Below are positions 22,701 through 32,599 of a stretch of DNA of 64,000 bases, piece by piece. Below the pieces are notes generated by a model. The model did not search any database. It saw only the letters and a program-made list of their open reading frames with translations, and was not told the origin of the DNA. How positions within the stretch are numbered: position 1 is the first letter of the stretch; every line of letters starts with the position of its first letter. The DNA is from Gracilariopsis chorda (taxonomy: Eukaryota; Rhodophyta; Florideophyceae; Gracilariales; Gracilariaceae). Location: positions 1-64,000 of the forward strand of contig NBIV01000167.1 in the NCBI GenBank assembly GCA_003194525.1. The letters are read 5' to 3'. Position numbers and translations under genes: made by a program.

Positions 22701-24803
22701 ATGGCCCCGTCCACAGATCTTCGCAGAACTGTTGGAACAACTGTCAACAGTCGTGCTCGTCTGGTTACAAATGACGCTGAATGCAAACGTTACTACGGAT
22801 CTCTATGGAAGTCAACAACGGTACACGGTTCTGTCCTCAATGTTGACATACGTAAGATCAACAATCGAAATCTCACTTTTCTGACTGTGAAGTTTCGTCT
22901 ACCGAACCGAGAAAAAGAAGTAACTCTACCTCTATCTAGTGTCAAGCTAGGTACCGGTGTTGACGAAGCCGTGAATGCTGCAGAAGAGCCTATTACCGAG
23001 GTTGAACCCATTAATACGCAAAATATCGAGGAAGATGCTCTTGTCACACCATCTCAGATGCAAGTTTTGCAGCCGCAAACAAGTTCATTAAGCGAAAATG
23101 CACCTGTCCAATCAACTGTGATTCACGGTCGTGTGTGGGAAACCTGTACGACGTTGAGTCCTCTGAATGGTTGTATGCAAATGCATCAGTGGAAAGTGGT
23201 TGGCCCAGCTGGAGATTTTATCTCACCGCGTCACGTTCCTCCAAACATGAGTGCATTAGATTTCTTTCTTTGGATGTTCCCTATGCAGCATTTGCAGTTC
23301 ATAGTGAACAGAACAAATGTTCGGTTAGAAAGCAAAGACGTTCGGAGGACTTCAGGGGGAGAATTGCTCAAATTCTTTGGAATTCTTATCCTCATGACTC
23401 GCATTGAGTTCTCTAACAGACGGGATCTTTGGAGCCTCGAGCCTTTTTCTAAGTTTATTCCTCAGCCAAATATTGGTCTTGCGATGTCACGGAACAGATT
23501 TGAAATGCTTAGAAGTTCAATATGCTTCAGCGGAAATGGTGTGACTGAAGAGCAGGGAATCGCGCGTTGGTCCTTCGTAACAGATTTTGTGAAGGCAATC
23601 AATGACCATCGTCGGTCTTTTGTCACGCCATCACATGCCTTATGTGTTGACGAAGGAATGTCACGATGGTACGGATTAGGCGGTAATTGGATTGATGTCG
23701 GGCTTCCGCACTATACGGCATTAGACAGAAAGCCGGAAAATGGTCTTGAAATGAAGGCCGTATGTTGTGCACGAAGTGGCATAATGCTGAACATTGAGCT
23801 CAATATGGGTGCAAATATTCCGGAACAAGTTTTTGATTCTGATAACGCCCATGGAACGGCAGTCTTACTTCGCTTAGTGCAACCATGGTTTGGATCAGGA
23901 CGGTTGGTATGTGCGGATTCCTTTTTTGCGTCTGTCAGTACAGCGAAAGCATTACTGGAAAAAGGTTTAAGGTTTACTGGAGTTGTCAAAAATGCTACTC
24001 GTGAATATCCGATGACACATCTCTCCGAAACTACTTTATCAGACAGGGGAGATTTTGTATCTATGCTATCGAAAGGAAGCATTATCAATAATGATATAAT
24101 GGCTGTAATGTGGATGGACAGAGAAAGAAGGTATTTCGTATCAACCTCTGGCACGGTTAGTCCTGGCTGTCCTATTATTCGAGAAAGGTGGAGACGGGAG
24201 GGAAATATTTCTAAGAAAGTGGAAATGGAGGTCGCAATTCCCGAAGTGTGTGAAGAGTATTACAAAAACTGTTCAATGGTCGATCGCCATAACAGATGCA
24301 GACAAGATGATCTGAATCTGGAGAAGAAAATTGAAGTGAAAGAGTGGTCATTTCGAGTGAACTGCTCTCTTTTATCGATTTGTATTGTGGACGCCTGGAA
24401 GTTGTACAAAGCCGCAAATGGAACCCGAAACGTGAAAAGTCCGCACCACTTCTATTGCCAGTTGGCTGATGAACTAATTGAGAATACATGGGATACCACA
24501 GGTCTAATGAGCAGAGATGAGCAAGAATGTGAAAATGATCATGAGAAGCCAATGTTTGCAGGCACTGGCTTGCATTTAATGCAGACGAATAGAAGGAGAA
24601 AAAACAAGGATGGCAAGATTACAAAAGCTTTATATCAAGGACGATGCAGTTTCTGCAAAGGTAATACAAAGTCCAAGTTTTTATGTTCTGGGTGCTATAT
24701 CAGAAAGGAAAAAGAAGTGTTTTTATGTCACACTGGTACTAATAGAGATTGTTTTATGAAACACATTGAAGAGTGTCACGGTATAATGAAGTTCAGAAGC
24801 TGA
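22701..24803 (+). CDS. piggyBac-like transposase (DDE_Tnp_1_7 type), 700 aa
   Basis: Uninterrupted single-exon frame from ATG 22701. The core carries the four acidic positions of piggyBac transposases: D317 in LCVDEGMSRWYG, D406 in LVCADSFFAS followed by LRFTGVVKN, D473 in VMWMDRERRYFVST and D528 in YYKNCSMVDRHNRC. The C-terminus is a cysteine-rich zinc-binding domain (CSFCKGNTKSKFLCSGC then CHTGTNRDCFMKHIEECH), which in the family binds the transposon ends. The N-terminal ~150 residues are acidic and less conserved. An overlapping plus-strand frame from 22603 looks like a shadow. In its element the protein would excise and reinsert DNA at a short fixed target. Confidence 0.9.
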   Translation: MAPSTDLRRTVGTTVNSRARLVTNDAECKRYYGSLWKSTTVHGSVLNVDIRKINNRNLTFLTVKFRLPNREKEVTLPLSSVKLGTGVDEAVNAAEEPITEVEPINTQNIEEDALVTPSQMQVLQPQTSSLSENAPVQSTVIHGRVWETCTTLSPLNGCMQMHQWKVVGPAGDFISPRHVPPNMSALDFFLWMFPMQHLQFIVNRTNVRLESKDVRRTSGGELLKFFGILILMTRIEFSNRRDLWSLEPFSKFIPQPNIGLAMSRNRFEMLRSSICFSGNGVTEEQGIARWSFVTDFVKAINDHRRSFVTPSHALCVDEGMSRWYGLGGNWIDVGLPHYTALDRKPENGLEMKAVCCARSGIMLNIELNMGANIPEQVFDSDNAHGTAVLLRLVQPWFGSGRLVCADSFFASVSTAKALLEKGLRFTGVVKNATREYPMTHLSETTLSDRGDFVSMLSKGSIINNDIMAVMWMDRERRYFVSTSGTVSPGCPIIRERWRREGNISKKVEMEVAIPEVCEEYYKNCSMVDRHNRCRQDDLNLEKKIEVKEWSFRVNCSLLSICIVDAWKLYKAANGTRNVKSPHHFYCQLADELIENTWDTTGLMSRDEQECENDHEKPMFAGTGLHLMQTNRRRKNKDGKITKALYQGRCSFCKGNTKSKFLCSGCYIRKEKEVFLCHTGTNRDCFMKHIEECHGIMKFRS

Positions 24804-25084
24804 CGAAGATATCCACAACCTTGTCAACCTTCGTTTTTTATATTAAAAATCTATGTTTAAATGCAAAAGTTTACAATAAGTTCATTTTACCTTTAGCCCC
24901 TACTAATTCAATCCGCGTTATTTAGACTTGCTAGATTATTTAAACTCTATTACGAAACTGCCCCTTTAACAGATGTCACCGTATTCTTTCTGCTGTTCAA
25001 GTGGGTGTTATAAACGTTCTGAGAGTTTAAAGATATTTAGAATTAGTCGAGCTCCCGAAGGAGTTTTGGAGTTTTATGAAACTC

Positions 25085-25150
25085 AGCGAGGTTCGAACTC
25101 ATGTTTTGCTGCTCGCATGTGACCTGACGACCACTGAGCTGCTGTTATGG
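25085..25150 (-). other. tRNA-like segment with A and B box (possible SINE or tRNA relic)
   Basis: On the minus strand CAGCTCAGTGG resembles a pol III A box and AGTTCGAACC a B box, about 42 bases apart, as in a tRNA. I could not form a proper acceptor stem, so it is not called a working tRNA. It lies inside the 3' part of the piggyBac-like element. Confidence 0.3.
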
Positions 25151-25280
25151 CTCAATGGTCGTCTTCTACAAGTACTTATAGTTGAAAGACCACCCGGTAG
25201 GCCATGTTTCAAGTTCAAAATTTGAAATGTGGGGCCATGCGGATCAGATTTCAATTTTTTTTTTAATTTTGCGTGCCGTT

Positions 25281-25322
25281 GCGCTGACCTCATATGAGGT
25301 CAGCGCACCGGTCCGATAGACA
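25281..25322. repeat. Right terminal inverted repeat with 26-bp palindrome
   Basis: 25281-25306 reads the same on both strands: GCGCT, then the core GACCTCATATGAGGTC, then AGCGC. It is followed by the terminus ending GATAGACA. Confidence 0.8.
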
Positions 25323-25326
25323 CTAG
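25323..25326. repeat. CTAG target site copy, right of piggyBac-like element
   Basis: Follows the right terminus GATAGACA and matches 22473-22476. Confidence 0.65.
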
Positions 25327-25580
25327 AGAAAGGGAAGAGTGGTTCAAGAACAATGGTGGAAGTGGGGGTGGCTTCATTCTGGTTTCGCTGACTGTAATTG
25401 GGCATAGAACTATGCTGGAATATCTAATAGTTCTCCAAATGGGAGTAAGATAAGTGGTGAGAGCAGGATATTAATGCAGATGGATGAACAGAAGGGCAGG
25501 GCAGGGAACAACATCAACCAGTCAGGGAATAAACGTTCTCCATCCTGTCCGGTAACTCACATTCCTTGTTGTAATGAGGT
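25327..25580 (+). repeat. LTR-like dispersed repeat, copy 2
   Basis: Similar along most of its length to 13420-13580, including CAACCAGTCAGGGAATAAAC and the TAACTCACATTC end. The piggyBac-like element appears to have landed beside or inside it. Confidence 0.5.
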
Positions 25581-25639
25581 TACAAAGGGTGACCCTTAAT
25601 TGTTTATTTGGTGTCAATAGGAACGCCACATAAGTACTC

Positions 25640-25990
25640 GAGCTTAAACCTGTTGATAGTTAATTGACTGTCGTTGGATTCTCAACACCGAACAGACAGT
25701 ACAAAAAGGCAATTGCATTAAAACAATGCACAAGACGAGACACTGTCCATCTACTCTCCATACCCGTGAAGAGGAGGTGAACTTAGATGTTTCCAATCGC
25801 TTTGTTTGGAGAGAGAGCAGACGCGATCACTTGCAGGCACGCCTTCTCCGCTTGGCTATTAACTTTTTAGCGCCTCTCGACACGTGCACCGACGTGACAG
25901 TACAAAACGGCAATTGCAGTAAAACGGTGCACAAAAGGAGACCCAGTCCACATACTTTAGTTTTATCTTCCATGAAAACAGAGGGTAGAA
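25640..25990 (+). repeat. Copy of the ~200-bp repeat family
   Basis: Contains diverged versions of both blocks seen at 8015-9140: GACAGTACAAAAAGGCAATTGCA near 25695 and GATCACTTGCAGGCACGCCTTCTCC near 25825. It repeats once more at about 25893. No gene. Confidence 0.65.
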
Positions 25991-27028
25991 CATCTCGACC
26001 TTGACGTCGCCTTCGTCGTCGAGGCCCTGCACGGCTAAAATTTCATAGTAGTGACAAAAATATGCCTTACAGCCAGCACCATAGTGCAAACACCCGGTGC
26101 TGAGGGTCTTTCCAAACACCTGTTCTACAAGGATGCGCGTAAGTGCTGATAATAGAATTGAACTTGCGAACGCGCTGACACCCTTTGTCCGATATCCTTG
26201 CGAGATCAGGTGCGGTTGCAATCAGAACAGAAATAGCCATAATAATAAGAGCTGTAACTCTATTGGTGCAAACGTAGCATCATCAGAAATTCCCTCTGAG
26301 CAAGTCTAGCAGAGAGCTCTATCCCCAAAATATCTTAAAGTATCGCGTCTAGGCGATTTTTGCATCCTTGGAAGTGTCTTACTGCCATTTCTCGTTGCCA
26401 TATCTGCCTGGTGATTCCTTTTTTCATTTCAGTACGAGAAAATATTGAAATGAAAGTAGAAACAGTGATTTGAAATTTTAATGAATTTTAAGGACTTTAT
26501 TGACCTAGCAGGGCACTGGTTCTATATCAAAGAGAATTTTTGAGGGTAAAATGAGCGGGAAACAAATCTTCGCACCAACGAAAAGCATTTCGAGCAGAGG
26601 CGAGGCTATCAAACGGCGTTGTTCGAACATGTTGGCTGTGATTCTTTGTATCTCATACAGGGCGCTTTGTTGAGTGCTGACCCCCCCGCTAGCGTTTCTT
26701 GTATTGCAAATGGCTCGTACTCGTAGTCAAGCATATCGCACTCGACTGGTAGACTTGCACATTATTTGGAATGCTAAATTGAATGTTATTTTCAAAACAA
26801 GTGTCTATAACATAGAGCACTGGTAGATTGGCTCTAAGAGAACACTTGCGGTTTTTTTATATTGCGCGGTGCCGGGGTCCAATTCGAATCTAAACAGTGT
26901 CGCCGAAAAGTAACAGACGCGTCATCCAATCACCGTGCGCGCTGTACTTTCGGCAACTGGGTCGTCGGCCCGAATTGTATTCGAGCCCTGACATCATCTG
27001 CTCGCAACGCTCTTAACACTTCTGTATA
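25991..27028. other. No recognisable gene
   Basis: Short open frames only, none with a motif. A GCGCGGTGCCGGGGTCC stretch near 26866 precedes the tandem repeat region. Confidence 0.4.
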
Positions 27029-27480
27029 CCTTGCTCCACATTTTAATATTCTCACACCCTTGTAAATTATACATTGCCCCATATTTTATTGTTCCTCTGC
27101 CTCTCATAACCCTGTATGCCTTATTCCACTGAATGCTGCGACGTAGGACCCAAGACACATATGAATGCTTCCTGGTCACCCATTGCTACTCGTCTCCGCC
27201 AAAAACCTAAAACACCTCGGCCAAGGATCGCCACATTCGTATGAATGAGTACAATAAATACTATTTATTGAAGTTCCACCTCGTTCCTCTTACTCTCACG
27301 CCTCTGTATACCATGTTCCATCAATTTCTTTAATGTCAGAACGAAGACAGAGCTGAACGCTTCCTGGCCACCCATTGCTAGTAGTGTCTGTCAAAACCTC
27401 AGCCAAACATCGCCAGATTCGTATGAATGAGTAGGATAGGTACGATTTATAGAAGTTCCACTTTGTTCCTCGGTTGTCCG
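27029..27480 (+). repeat. Tandem repeat, two full ~194-bp units plus a partial one
   Basis: 'CTGTATGCC.T.TTCCA' at 27111 and 'CTGTATACCATGTTCCA' at 27305, 'GCTTCCTGG.CACCCATTGCTA' at 27165 and 27359, and 'CGTATGAATGAGTA' at 27238 and 27420 recur about 183-194 bases apart. A shorter diverged start is at 27024. No coding potential. Confidence 0.6.
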
Positions 27481-28237
27481 TGCTCGGCTGCGAACAGAGA
27501 CTCTTGTTAGCTGAGTTTTTTCAGGCCATGAAGATGTAGCGCTTTTACCATGCACACATCTTACCCGCTTGGAAAGCCGTAGTAGAGCGAACTTCCCAAA
27601 GTGCCTCCACAATCACGCTCGTCATGAGGAGGGGTCGCCAACTGCAACAGGTGCGCTCCAGTCCACCACAGCATGTTCAAAATGATCGGTGTGGGCGCTA
27701 CTCTACAAAGAGAGATACATGTTCCCCCAAACCCCCCGTATGTGGCGGGGCCCTGCTTTGAAGTTATCTATAAACCTTCACAATATTCCGAGTCGTCGAA
27801 CGAGTTCCGCTATTTACAAACACCTCCATCTGTAGTAGCAGCGGTGCAGGGATAAATGACGGATGGAGCTTAGAATGTGTATACAGCTTCGTTCTGCTTG
27901 TGTCAATCGTGGACTCGAACGCGACGTCAGTGTATTCTCTCTCTTCCCGGAAATCACCACCGCCACACCTATCGGATGTCCGCATTGTTCGACCCTGAAA
28001 CCTCCGTACGGAATGATCACAACATCTGTGGTACGAAAACAAGCATGGATGCGGAAACAGAGTCAAAAGCACCAACCCTTCCCCGCTATAAGAGTGCCCT
28101 CCCCCCCCGCCCACCATCTGCAGCAAAACCTTGTGGCGCTTATTCTTCATCGCATCCTCGAATCCCATCTGCAACGGCTGCATCTCAGAGTAACGCTCTA
28201 TCTCTACTTCTAAGTCTCTATCATATATATATCCGCC
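27481..28237. other. Upstream region of the subtilisin gene
   Basis: No separate gene is supported. Overlapping frames on both strands at 27764-28377 look like chance. It probably holds the promoter and 5' UTR of the gene at 28238. Confidence 0.4.
28087..28092 (+). promoter_or_regulatory. Candidate TATA box
   Basis: TATAAG, 151 bases before the ATG at 28238, in a GC-rich setting. A second AT run (CATATATATATCC, 28219-28231) is too close to the ATG to be a TATA box for it. Confidence 0.35.
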
Positions 28238-29425
28238 ATGTTCATGAAAACGGCCCCTTTGGTCATTCTCTCGCTCCTTGTCGGTACCGCAAGCACAGCT
28301 TTTGGACAGGCCATTCCAGGTGCATTCATCGTCGAGGTCGAAGGGAGATGCACGGGGCGCTGTCGCCAGGCTCTTAGAAGCGCCCTCGCCGCCAATCCGG
28401 ACACCGCTGGATGCGTCCCCAAGAGAGCTTCACTCATCGGAGATCTCTCATTCGTAGACGTCATCTGCCCTCCTGCCGCCTCGCCCGCCTCGGAAAGTGC
28501 CGTAAATCGCGCTCTTCGTTCCAGAGTGAGCACGGCTGACGCTTCCATCAAAATTGTTCAACAGGACATGGTCGTCTCTACAACAACGACGGATCTGTGG
28601 GGCATCGATGAGGCGGATGGCGGTGTCACAAAGGTGAACGGAAGCCCCGTCCGAGACGGCCTGCGTACATGTAGTATGACGAGCCAGAATGGTGAAGGAG
28701 TGAATGTTTGGGTTCTGGACACCGGATGTACTCCAACTGCAGGTGGCTTCTGTCAAGGATACTATGGAGGGTCCGATGTGTGCAGGGACAATAACGGACA
28801 TGGTACGCATGTGGGAGGCACAGTCAATCATCCAGTGTACGGCGTGGCTCCAGCTGCCGTTCGCAGCTGTGTCAAGGTTCTGAGCGACAGTGGATCTGGG
28901 AGCTATTCCAACGTGATCAGTGGAATTGAGTATGCCGCGAACAACAGGAACGCGTTCTCTAACGGGGACGTGATCAACTTGTCGCTCGGCGGTGGTAGGT
29001 TTGAACCTGTCAATGACGCGGTGGTGGCAGCAAGGGGTTTGGGTGTTTTCTTCGCCATTGCAGCCGGAAACAGCGCTGATAATGCTTGCAACTACTCGCC
29101 GGCATCAGCGCCTGGCGGTGGTATCTTCACAGTTCAGGCCCATAACGTGAACTTGAATCCAGCAAGCTTCACAAACTTCGCCACCTCGGATCTCAAGTGC
29201 ACGGACCTGTCCGCACCAGGAGTTGCAATTGTATCTGAGGGGCTTGATGGTTCCCCAGTATCGTATTCCGGCACGTCCATGGCCTCTCCTCACGTTGCGG
29301 GAGCCTGCGCAGTTCTGCTGTCAGATGGTTTGAGTCCCACTCGCGGACGCCTCGCCGCAGAATTCGTGCGCATCAAGATTCCAGGCGCTCTCAACCGTCG
29401 TTCCCTTGGTCTTGCATGTGCGTAG
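28238..29425 (+). CDS. Secreted subtilisin-like serine protease (S8, proteinase K type), 395 aa
   Basis: Single exon with an ATG start; a second Met at residue 3 is equally possible. Residues 1-24 form a signal peptide (hydrophobic APLVILSLLVG, then AFGQ). Residues 25-112 fit an I9-type inhibitory propeptide, here with several cysteines. The catalytic triad is complete: D161 in VWVLDTGC, H188 in NNGHGTHVGG and S347 in SYSGTSMASPHVAG. The oxyanion asparagine is N278 in AIAAGNSADN. The mature enzyme of about 280 residues has many cysteines, as in proteinase K relatives, and ends shortly after the catalytic serine helix. It would be exported and cleave proteins outside the cell or in the vacuole. 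It is the only undamaged host-type gene here besides the zinc-finger gene. Confidence 0.93.
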   Translation: MFMKTAPLVILSLLVGTASTAFGQAIPGAFIVEVEGRCTGRCRQALRSALAANPDTAGCVPKRASLIGDLSFVDVICPPAASPASESAVNRALRSRVSTADASIKIVQQDMVVSTTTTDLWGIDEADGGVTKVNGSPVRDGLRTCSMTSQNGEGVNVWVLDTGCTPTAGGFCQGYYGGSDVCRDNNGHGTHVGGTVNHPVYGVAPAAVRSCVKVLSDSGSGSYSNVISGIEYAANNRNAFSNGDVINLSLGGGRFEPVNDAVVAARGLGVFFAIAAGNSADNACNYSPASAPGGGIFTVQAHNVNLNPASFTNFATSDLKCTDLSAPGVAIVSEGLDGSPVSYSGTSMASPHVAGACAVLLSDGLSPTRGRLAAEFVRIKIPGALNRRSLGLACA

Positions 29426-31163
29426 GGATGGGTCTGGGATTGCATGTATATATTGCATACAAGGGTACACAAGGAATTGCACTTTCAGGGCTTTTGGCCA
29501 TTTATTGGGGAAACGTTGAGCGTACAAGGTTAGGATAGTAGTAATTACACGTTCGAAGTAGCATTGGGTGTTGAAAAGGCTGAATTTCATTTTGTTCACT
29601 GTCAACTTCAGCAGCATCTGTAGTAATGAAATACTGACCCTAGGTGAAAGTTAGCTAGCAAGTTATCAATCTGGCAAGTTAGAACAATGTCACGATGCCG
29701 TATCCATCATAAATCTCGCAGCGATACAGGCATGTCCTTCAAACAATAGTTCATGCACATATTTGCGCAGGCAAACTGCTCAGGTTCTCAATAAGGGCTA
29801 TCACTGTGCCTCATCACGCACTCTTGCCATGAAGCAAGGTGGTGAAGGCCGAACAACATTGGTATCGGACAAATGACGCATCCGACAAAAGCCGATGGCG
29901 CGAATGCCGGCGACGAAGAAGAGCACTGAGCATTCGAACTGCTATGGCACTTGCTGAGCTACTCAGACAATGAACTTCGTGATTGAGGACACCGCATACG
30001 TCAATGCTGCAAAATAACTTCCACTGCACTTCTTGAACTTCAAAACGAGGTGCAAGTCCGGTGTTGGAGTTTTAGTTCTTTAGACGTGTATAGATCAGCG
30101 CGCTGAAGAAGAGGTTCTTGACAATCTCACCCCATCATCGTACCCTTTGTATATAACTGATATTAGGAGTGAATTGTTGACGAGTGCGTTTACATTCTAT
30201 AAACTCTGTTTACAGGTAACCAGTCACTTTGAATGGTTTCGTGAAGTGATAATATCTGGAAGATATTTTGTTTAGATATTACGTCCCTCGAAGCCTATAT
30301 AAGAGCAACTCTGGATGTCTCCTGAGTAAGAGGTTGGTGAAGGTCACGGTTCGACTCGCAAAAATAACCTTTGCCGATCTCTCTCAAAGCGACACGCAAC
30401 ATCAGTCAACACTCTTTCACCGTTAAGTTGCTCACCAACCAATGGATGCATACCCAAAAATGTCTTTTCTCCCCCTAAACAATGTTTCTCTCACGCTCTA
30501 CATCACCCAGGCAAACATTACAAACATCAGCACAAAATTTGCCCACCACATTCAACACCTCGATCGCATCACCATCTGCAAGGATTTGGTGTGATCCCTC
30601 ATCACTGCAACAAGGGGAATGCATGTTCACGTCCAAAGTTTTCAAAGATCGGCCTGTTGTATACCTACGGCTGTGACGTTGGCTCCAAGTTGACGAGCTG
30701 ACGAGGCTGCATTTGCCATAAAAATCCGTCGCAAATGCGGCCAAGTCAGAAATACAGTTTACATCATCTTGGACATCGTCTCTCGGATATGCTATCTTTT
30801 TGGAGTCGGATATTATATCAAAAGTCCTGCTCTCGCTAGTGTATGCCTTGCATGTAGATATTATCGCAACTATCAGTATCTTATTATCTGTCACACCAGC
30901 AGTCAACTGGTGTGATAGAGGACTCCCATAAAGGCCGCTCCTTTGAGCGGTCGCTCGCCGCCACAGAGGCATCCAAGGCGAGTGTGCCCGATTGCTTGCC
31001 TTCCTCTGCACGTTCGCGACACCGCGCGTGTTGTAGAACTCGGAATCCATTTTGCTGTAGTGCCGTGTGGTTTGCACTCAAGACCGAACAACACGGCCCT
31101 TCTTCTTTAAATACTTGAGCAGCAGGTCGGTACATACCCATGTGTTACGGACGCTCAAATGTT
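29426..31163. other. No recognisable gene
   Basis: A TATATAAG box at 30297-30304 lies upstream of short plus-strand frames that have no motif. A 200-residue minus-strand frame (30475-31077) is open but unrecognised and is overlapped by other frames. A perfect 9-bp stem with a 7-base loop (TCACACCAG..CTGGTGTGA) is at 30891-30915. Confidence 0.4.
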
Positions 31164-32599
31164 TTAGAGTACTGTACTACCACTCGATATCAAACTTCGG
31201 AAAAACTGTTGGAAGTGACTCGCACTTCCATCGCACAACTTTGACTCCGAAACCTGTACTGTGAATACCTTCAACACGGGCAGCCAGCCCATAACATATC
31301 CGAGTAGCTCGCATATATAACTGTCCACCTTCGTATCGAGGCGAAGCTCAACTACCTCCAGTGATGGCAAGCCACCGATAAGAAGTGGCAGTCCTTCAAC
31401 CTGGGAGGTGCTGGGCCTACCTGATGAATCACTCGTGATCTTTCGTACGCCGCTCATCTTTCTTCGCGACATGATTTGCAACGCCGAGTCAGTCAGCTGA
31501 AAGAAGCATCCCGCAAAGTTGATCGCGCTTAGATGGGGAAGAGCTTCATCGCACGTCAACGTACTGAACGTGGCAACGTCGAACAAGATACCATCAAGGT
31601 AACGGAGTATTACACGTCACAACTGTGCAAACCTTTGACCAGGCCGAAGGTATTTCGTGTATCAACATGACGCACAGAGATAGGAAGCCAATCGATCTTC
31701 ATTTGCAGCAATCGTCCTCCTGCCTCATTTTGTAACACACTGCGGTTCAGTTTTGGACTGGTAGAGCTAAGCCTTTCGAAAAGAAGATGTATGGCATGCT
31801 CAGTGTGCGAGCTGGAAGATTATCACTCATGCTCGACGCACTATTTGATGCGAAACGCCTCCAATGCGCATAGAGAAAAGCTGTTGCTTGATGACACCTT
31901 CTCGATCAGGTAGTCCCAGGGCAAACAAAATTTGAAATGGCGAAGAGATCGGGACGTAGAGCTCAGCATCTGGATCAAAGGATCCACTATTACTGGGAAA
32001 GAAATTCCTGATACGGGTGTGATGCTGAACGACTGCAGTCGCGGTTTGATATAGTTGAGGGTTTCCACGATGCAAGGAATGGAAGGAGAAACCACGTTAT
32101 ACAGTTTGTCGACATCTAGCTCAATGAAGAACAGGTCATGAATAGCGTTCATGAACAACAAGTATGTACACGCAAACTGACATACGGGATCCTGATCGCC
32201 GAAGAGAGCTGAATGAACGTTGTCCGAAAGTGGTCTGCGAATTACCTCCACGGCGTTACGAGCTGCAAAAAGGGTTACCTCAGGTGACAAGTGATTTTTC
32301 AGAAGCTTCCTAACAGCGGAGGTTGTTGCAAGTTGGATCAGAATGCTATCAAGGCGGATATTGCTCCTTGTGAAAGTCATCTCTGAATCACACAGCACTG
32401 GCCTCGCAGATGCTACTGTGAATAAGCGAAGCAGTTTGGTCAAGATACACAAAGATGAAGATGAAGCAGGATCGGTGGCTACAAGAGATGTTATTTTATG
32501 CAGAAGCGCACGAGGAAGGTATTGCAAGGAAAGAACAGACGCTGAGGACACCCTCTTCCTCGTTTGGTTTATTTGGAAAGGGGCATGATTGATGCTCAC
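31164..32599 (-). pseudogene. F-box/LRR-like host gene, broken
   Basis: The first 253 residues (31841-32599) resemble an F-box-type protein: YLPRALLHKITSLVA, then SSLCILTKLLRLFTVA, then leucine-rich helices. After FRIK near 31844 come in-frame stops. Coding then resumes in the same frame (EHAIHLLFERLSSTSPKLNR) and, after a one-base shift near 31618, in 31164-31586 (VVELRLDTKVDSYICELLGY). The 5' end has no ATG and runs into the oppositely oriented Gypsy integrase at 32564, which probably removed the true start. Introns could explain part of this, but I saw no good splice sites. The F-box call rests on pattern alone. Confidence 0.5.

Larger units (their letters stand above)
22477..25322 (+). 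mobile_element. piggyBac-like DNA transposon, 2846 bp, with intact transposase
   Basis: Left end TGTCTATCTGACC, right end (inverted) TGTCTATCGGACC. Each is followed by GACCTCATATGAGGTC, once at the right and twice in a row at the left (22493-22508 and 22513-22528). At the right end this lies in a perfect 26-bp palindrome (25281-25306). The only large gene inside is the transposase. Flanking CTAG replaces the TTAA normal for piggyBac. A MITE with the same ends is at 17246. An undamaged transposase and matching ends suggest a fairly recent insertion. Confidence 0.8.

Noticed and set aside
22603..22884. Plus-strand frame overlapping the piggyBac transposase start
   Set aside because: No motif, different frame, overlaps the clear transposase gene. 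Treated as a shadow.
30475..31077. 200-residue minus-strand frame as a gene
   Set aside because: No motif, no clear start context, overlapped by other open frames. Left unannotated.
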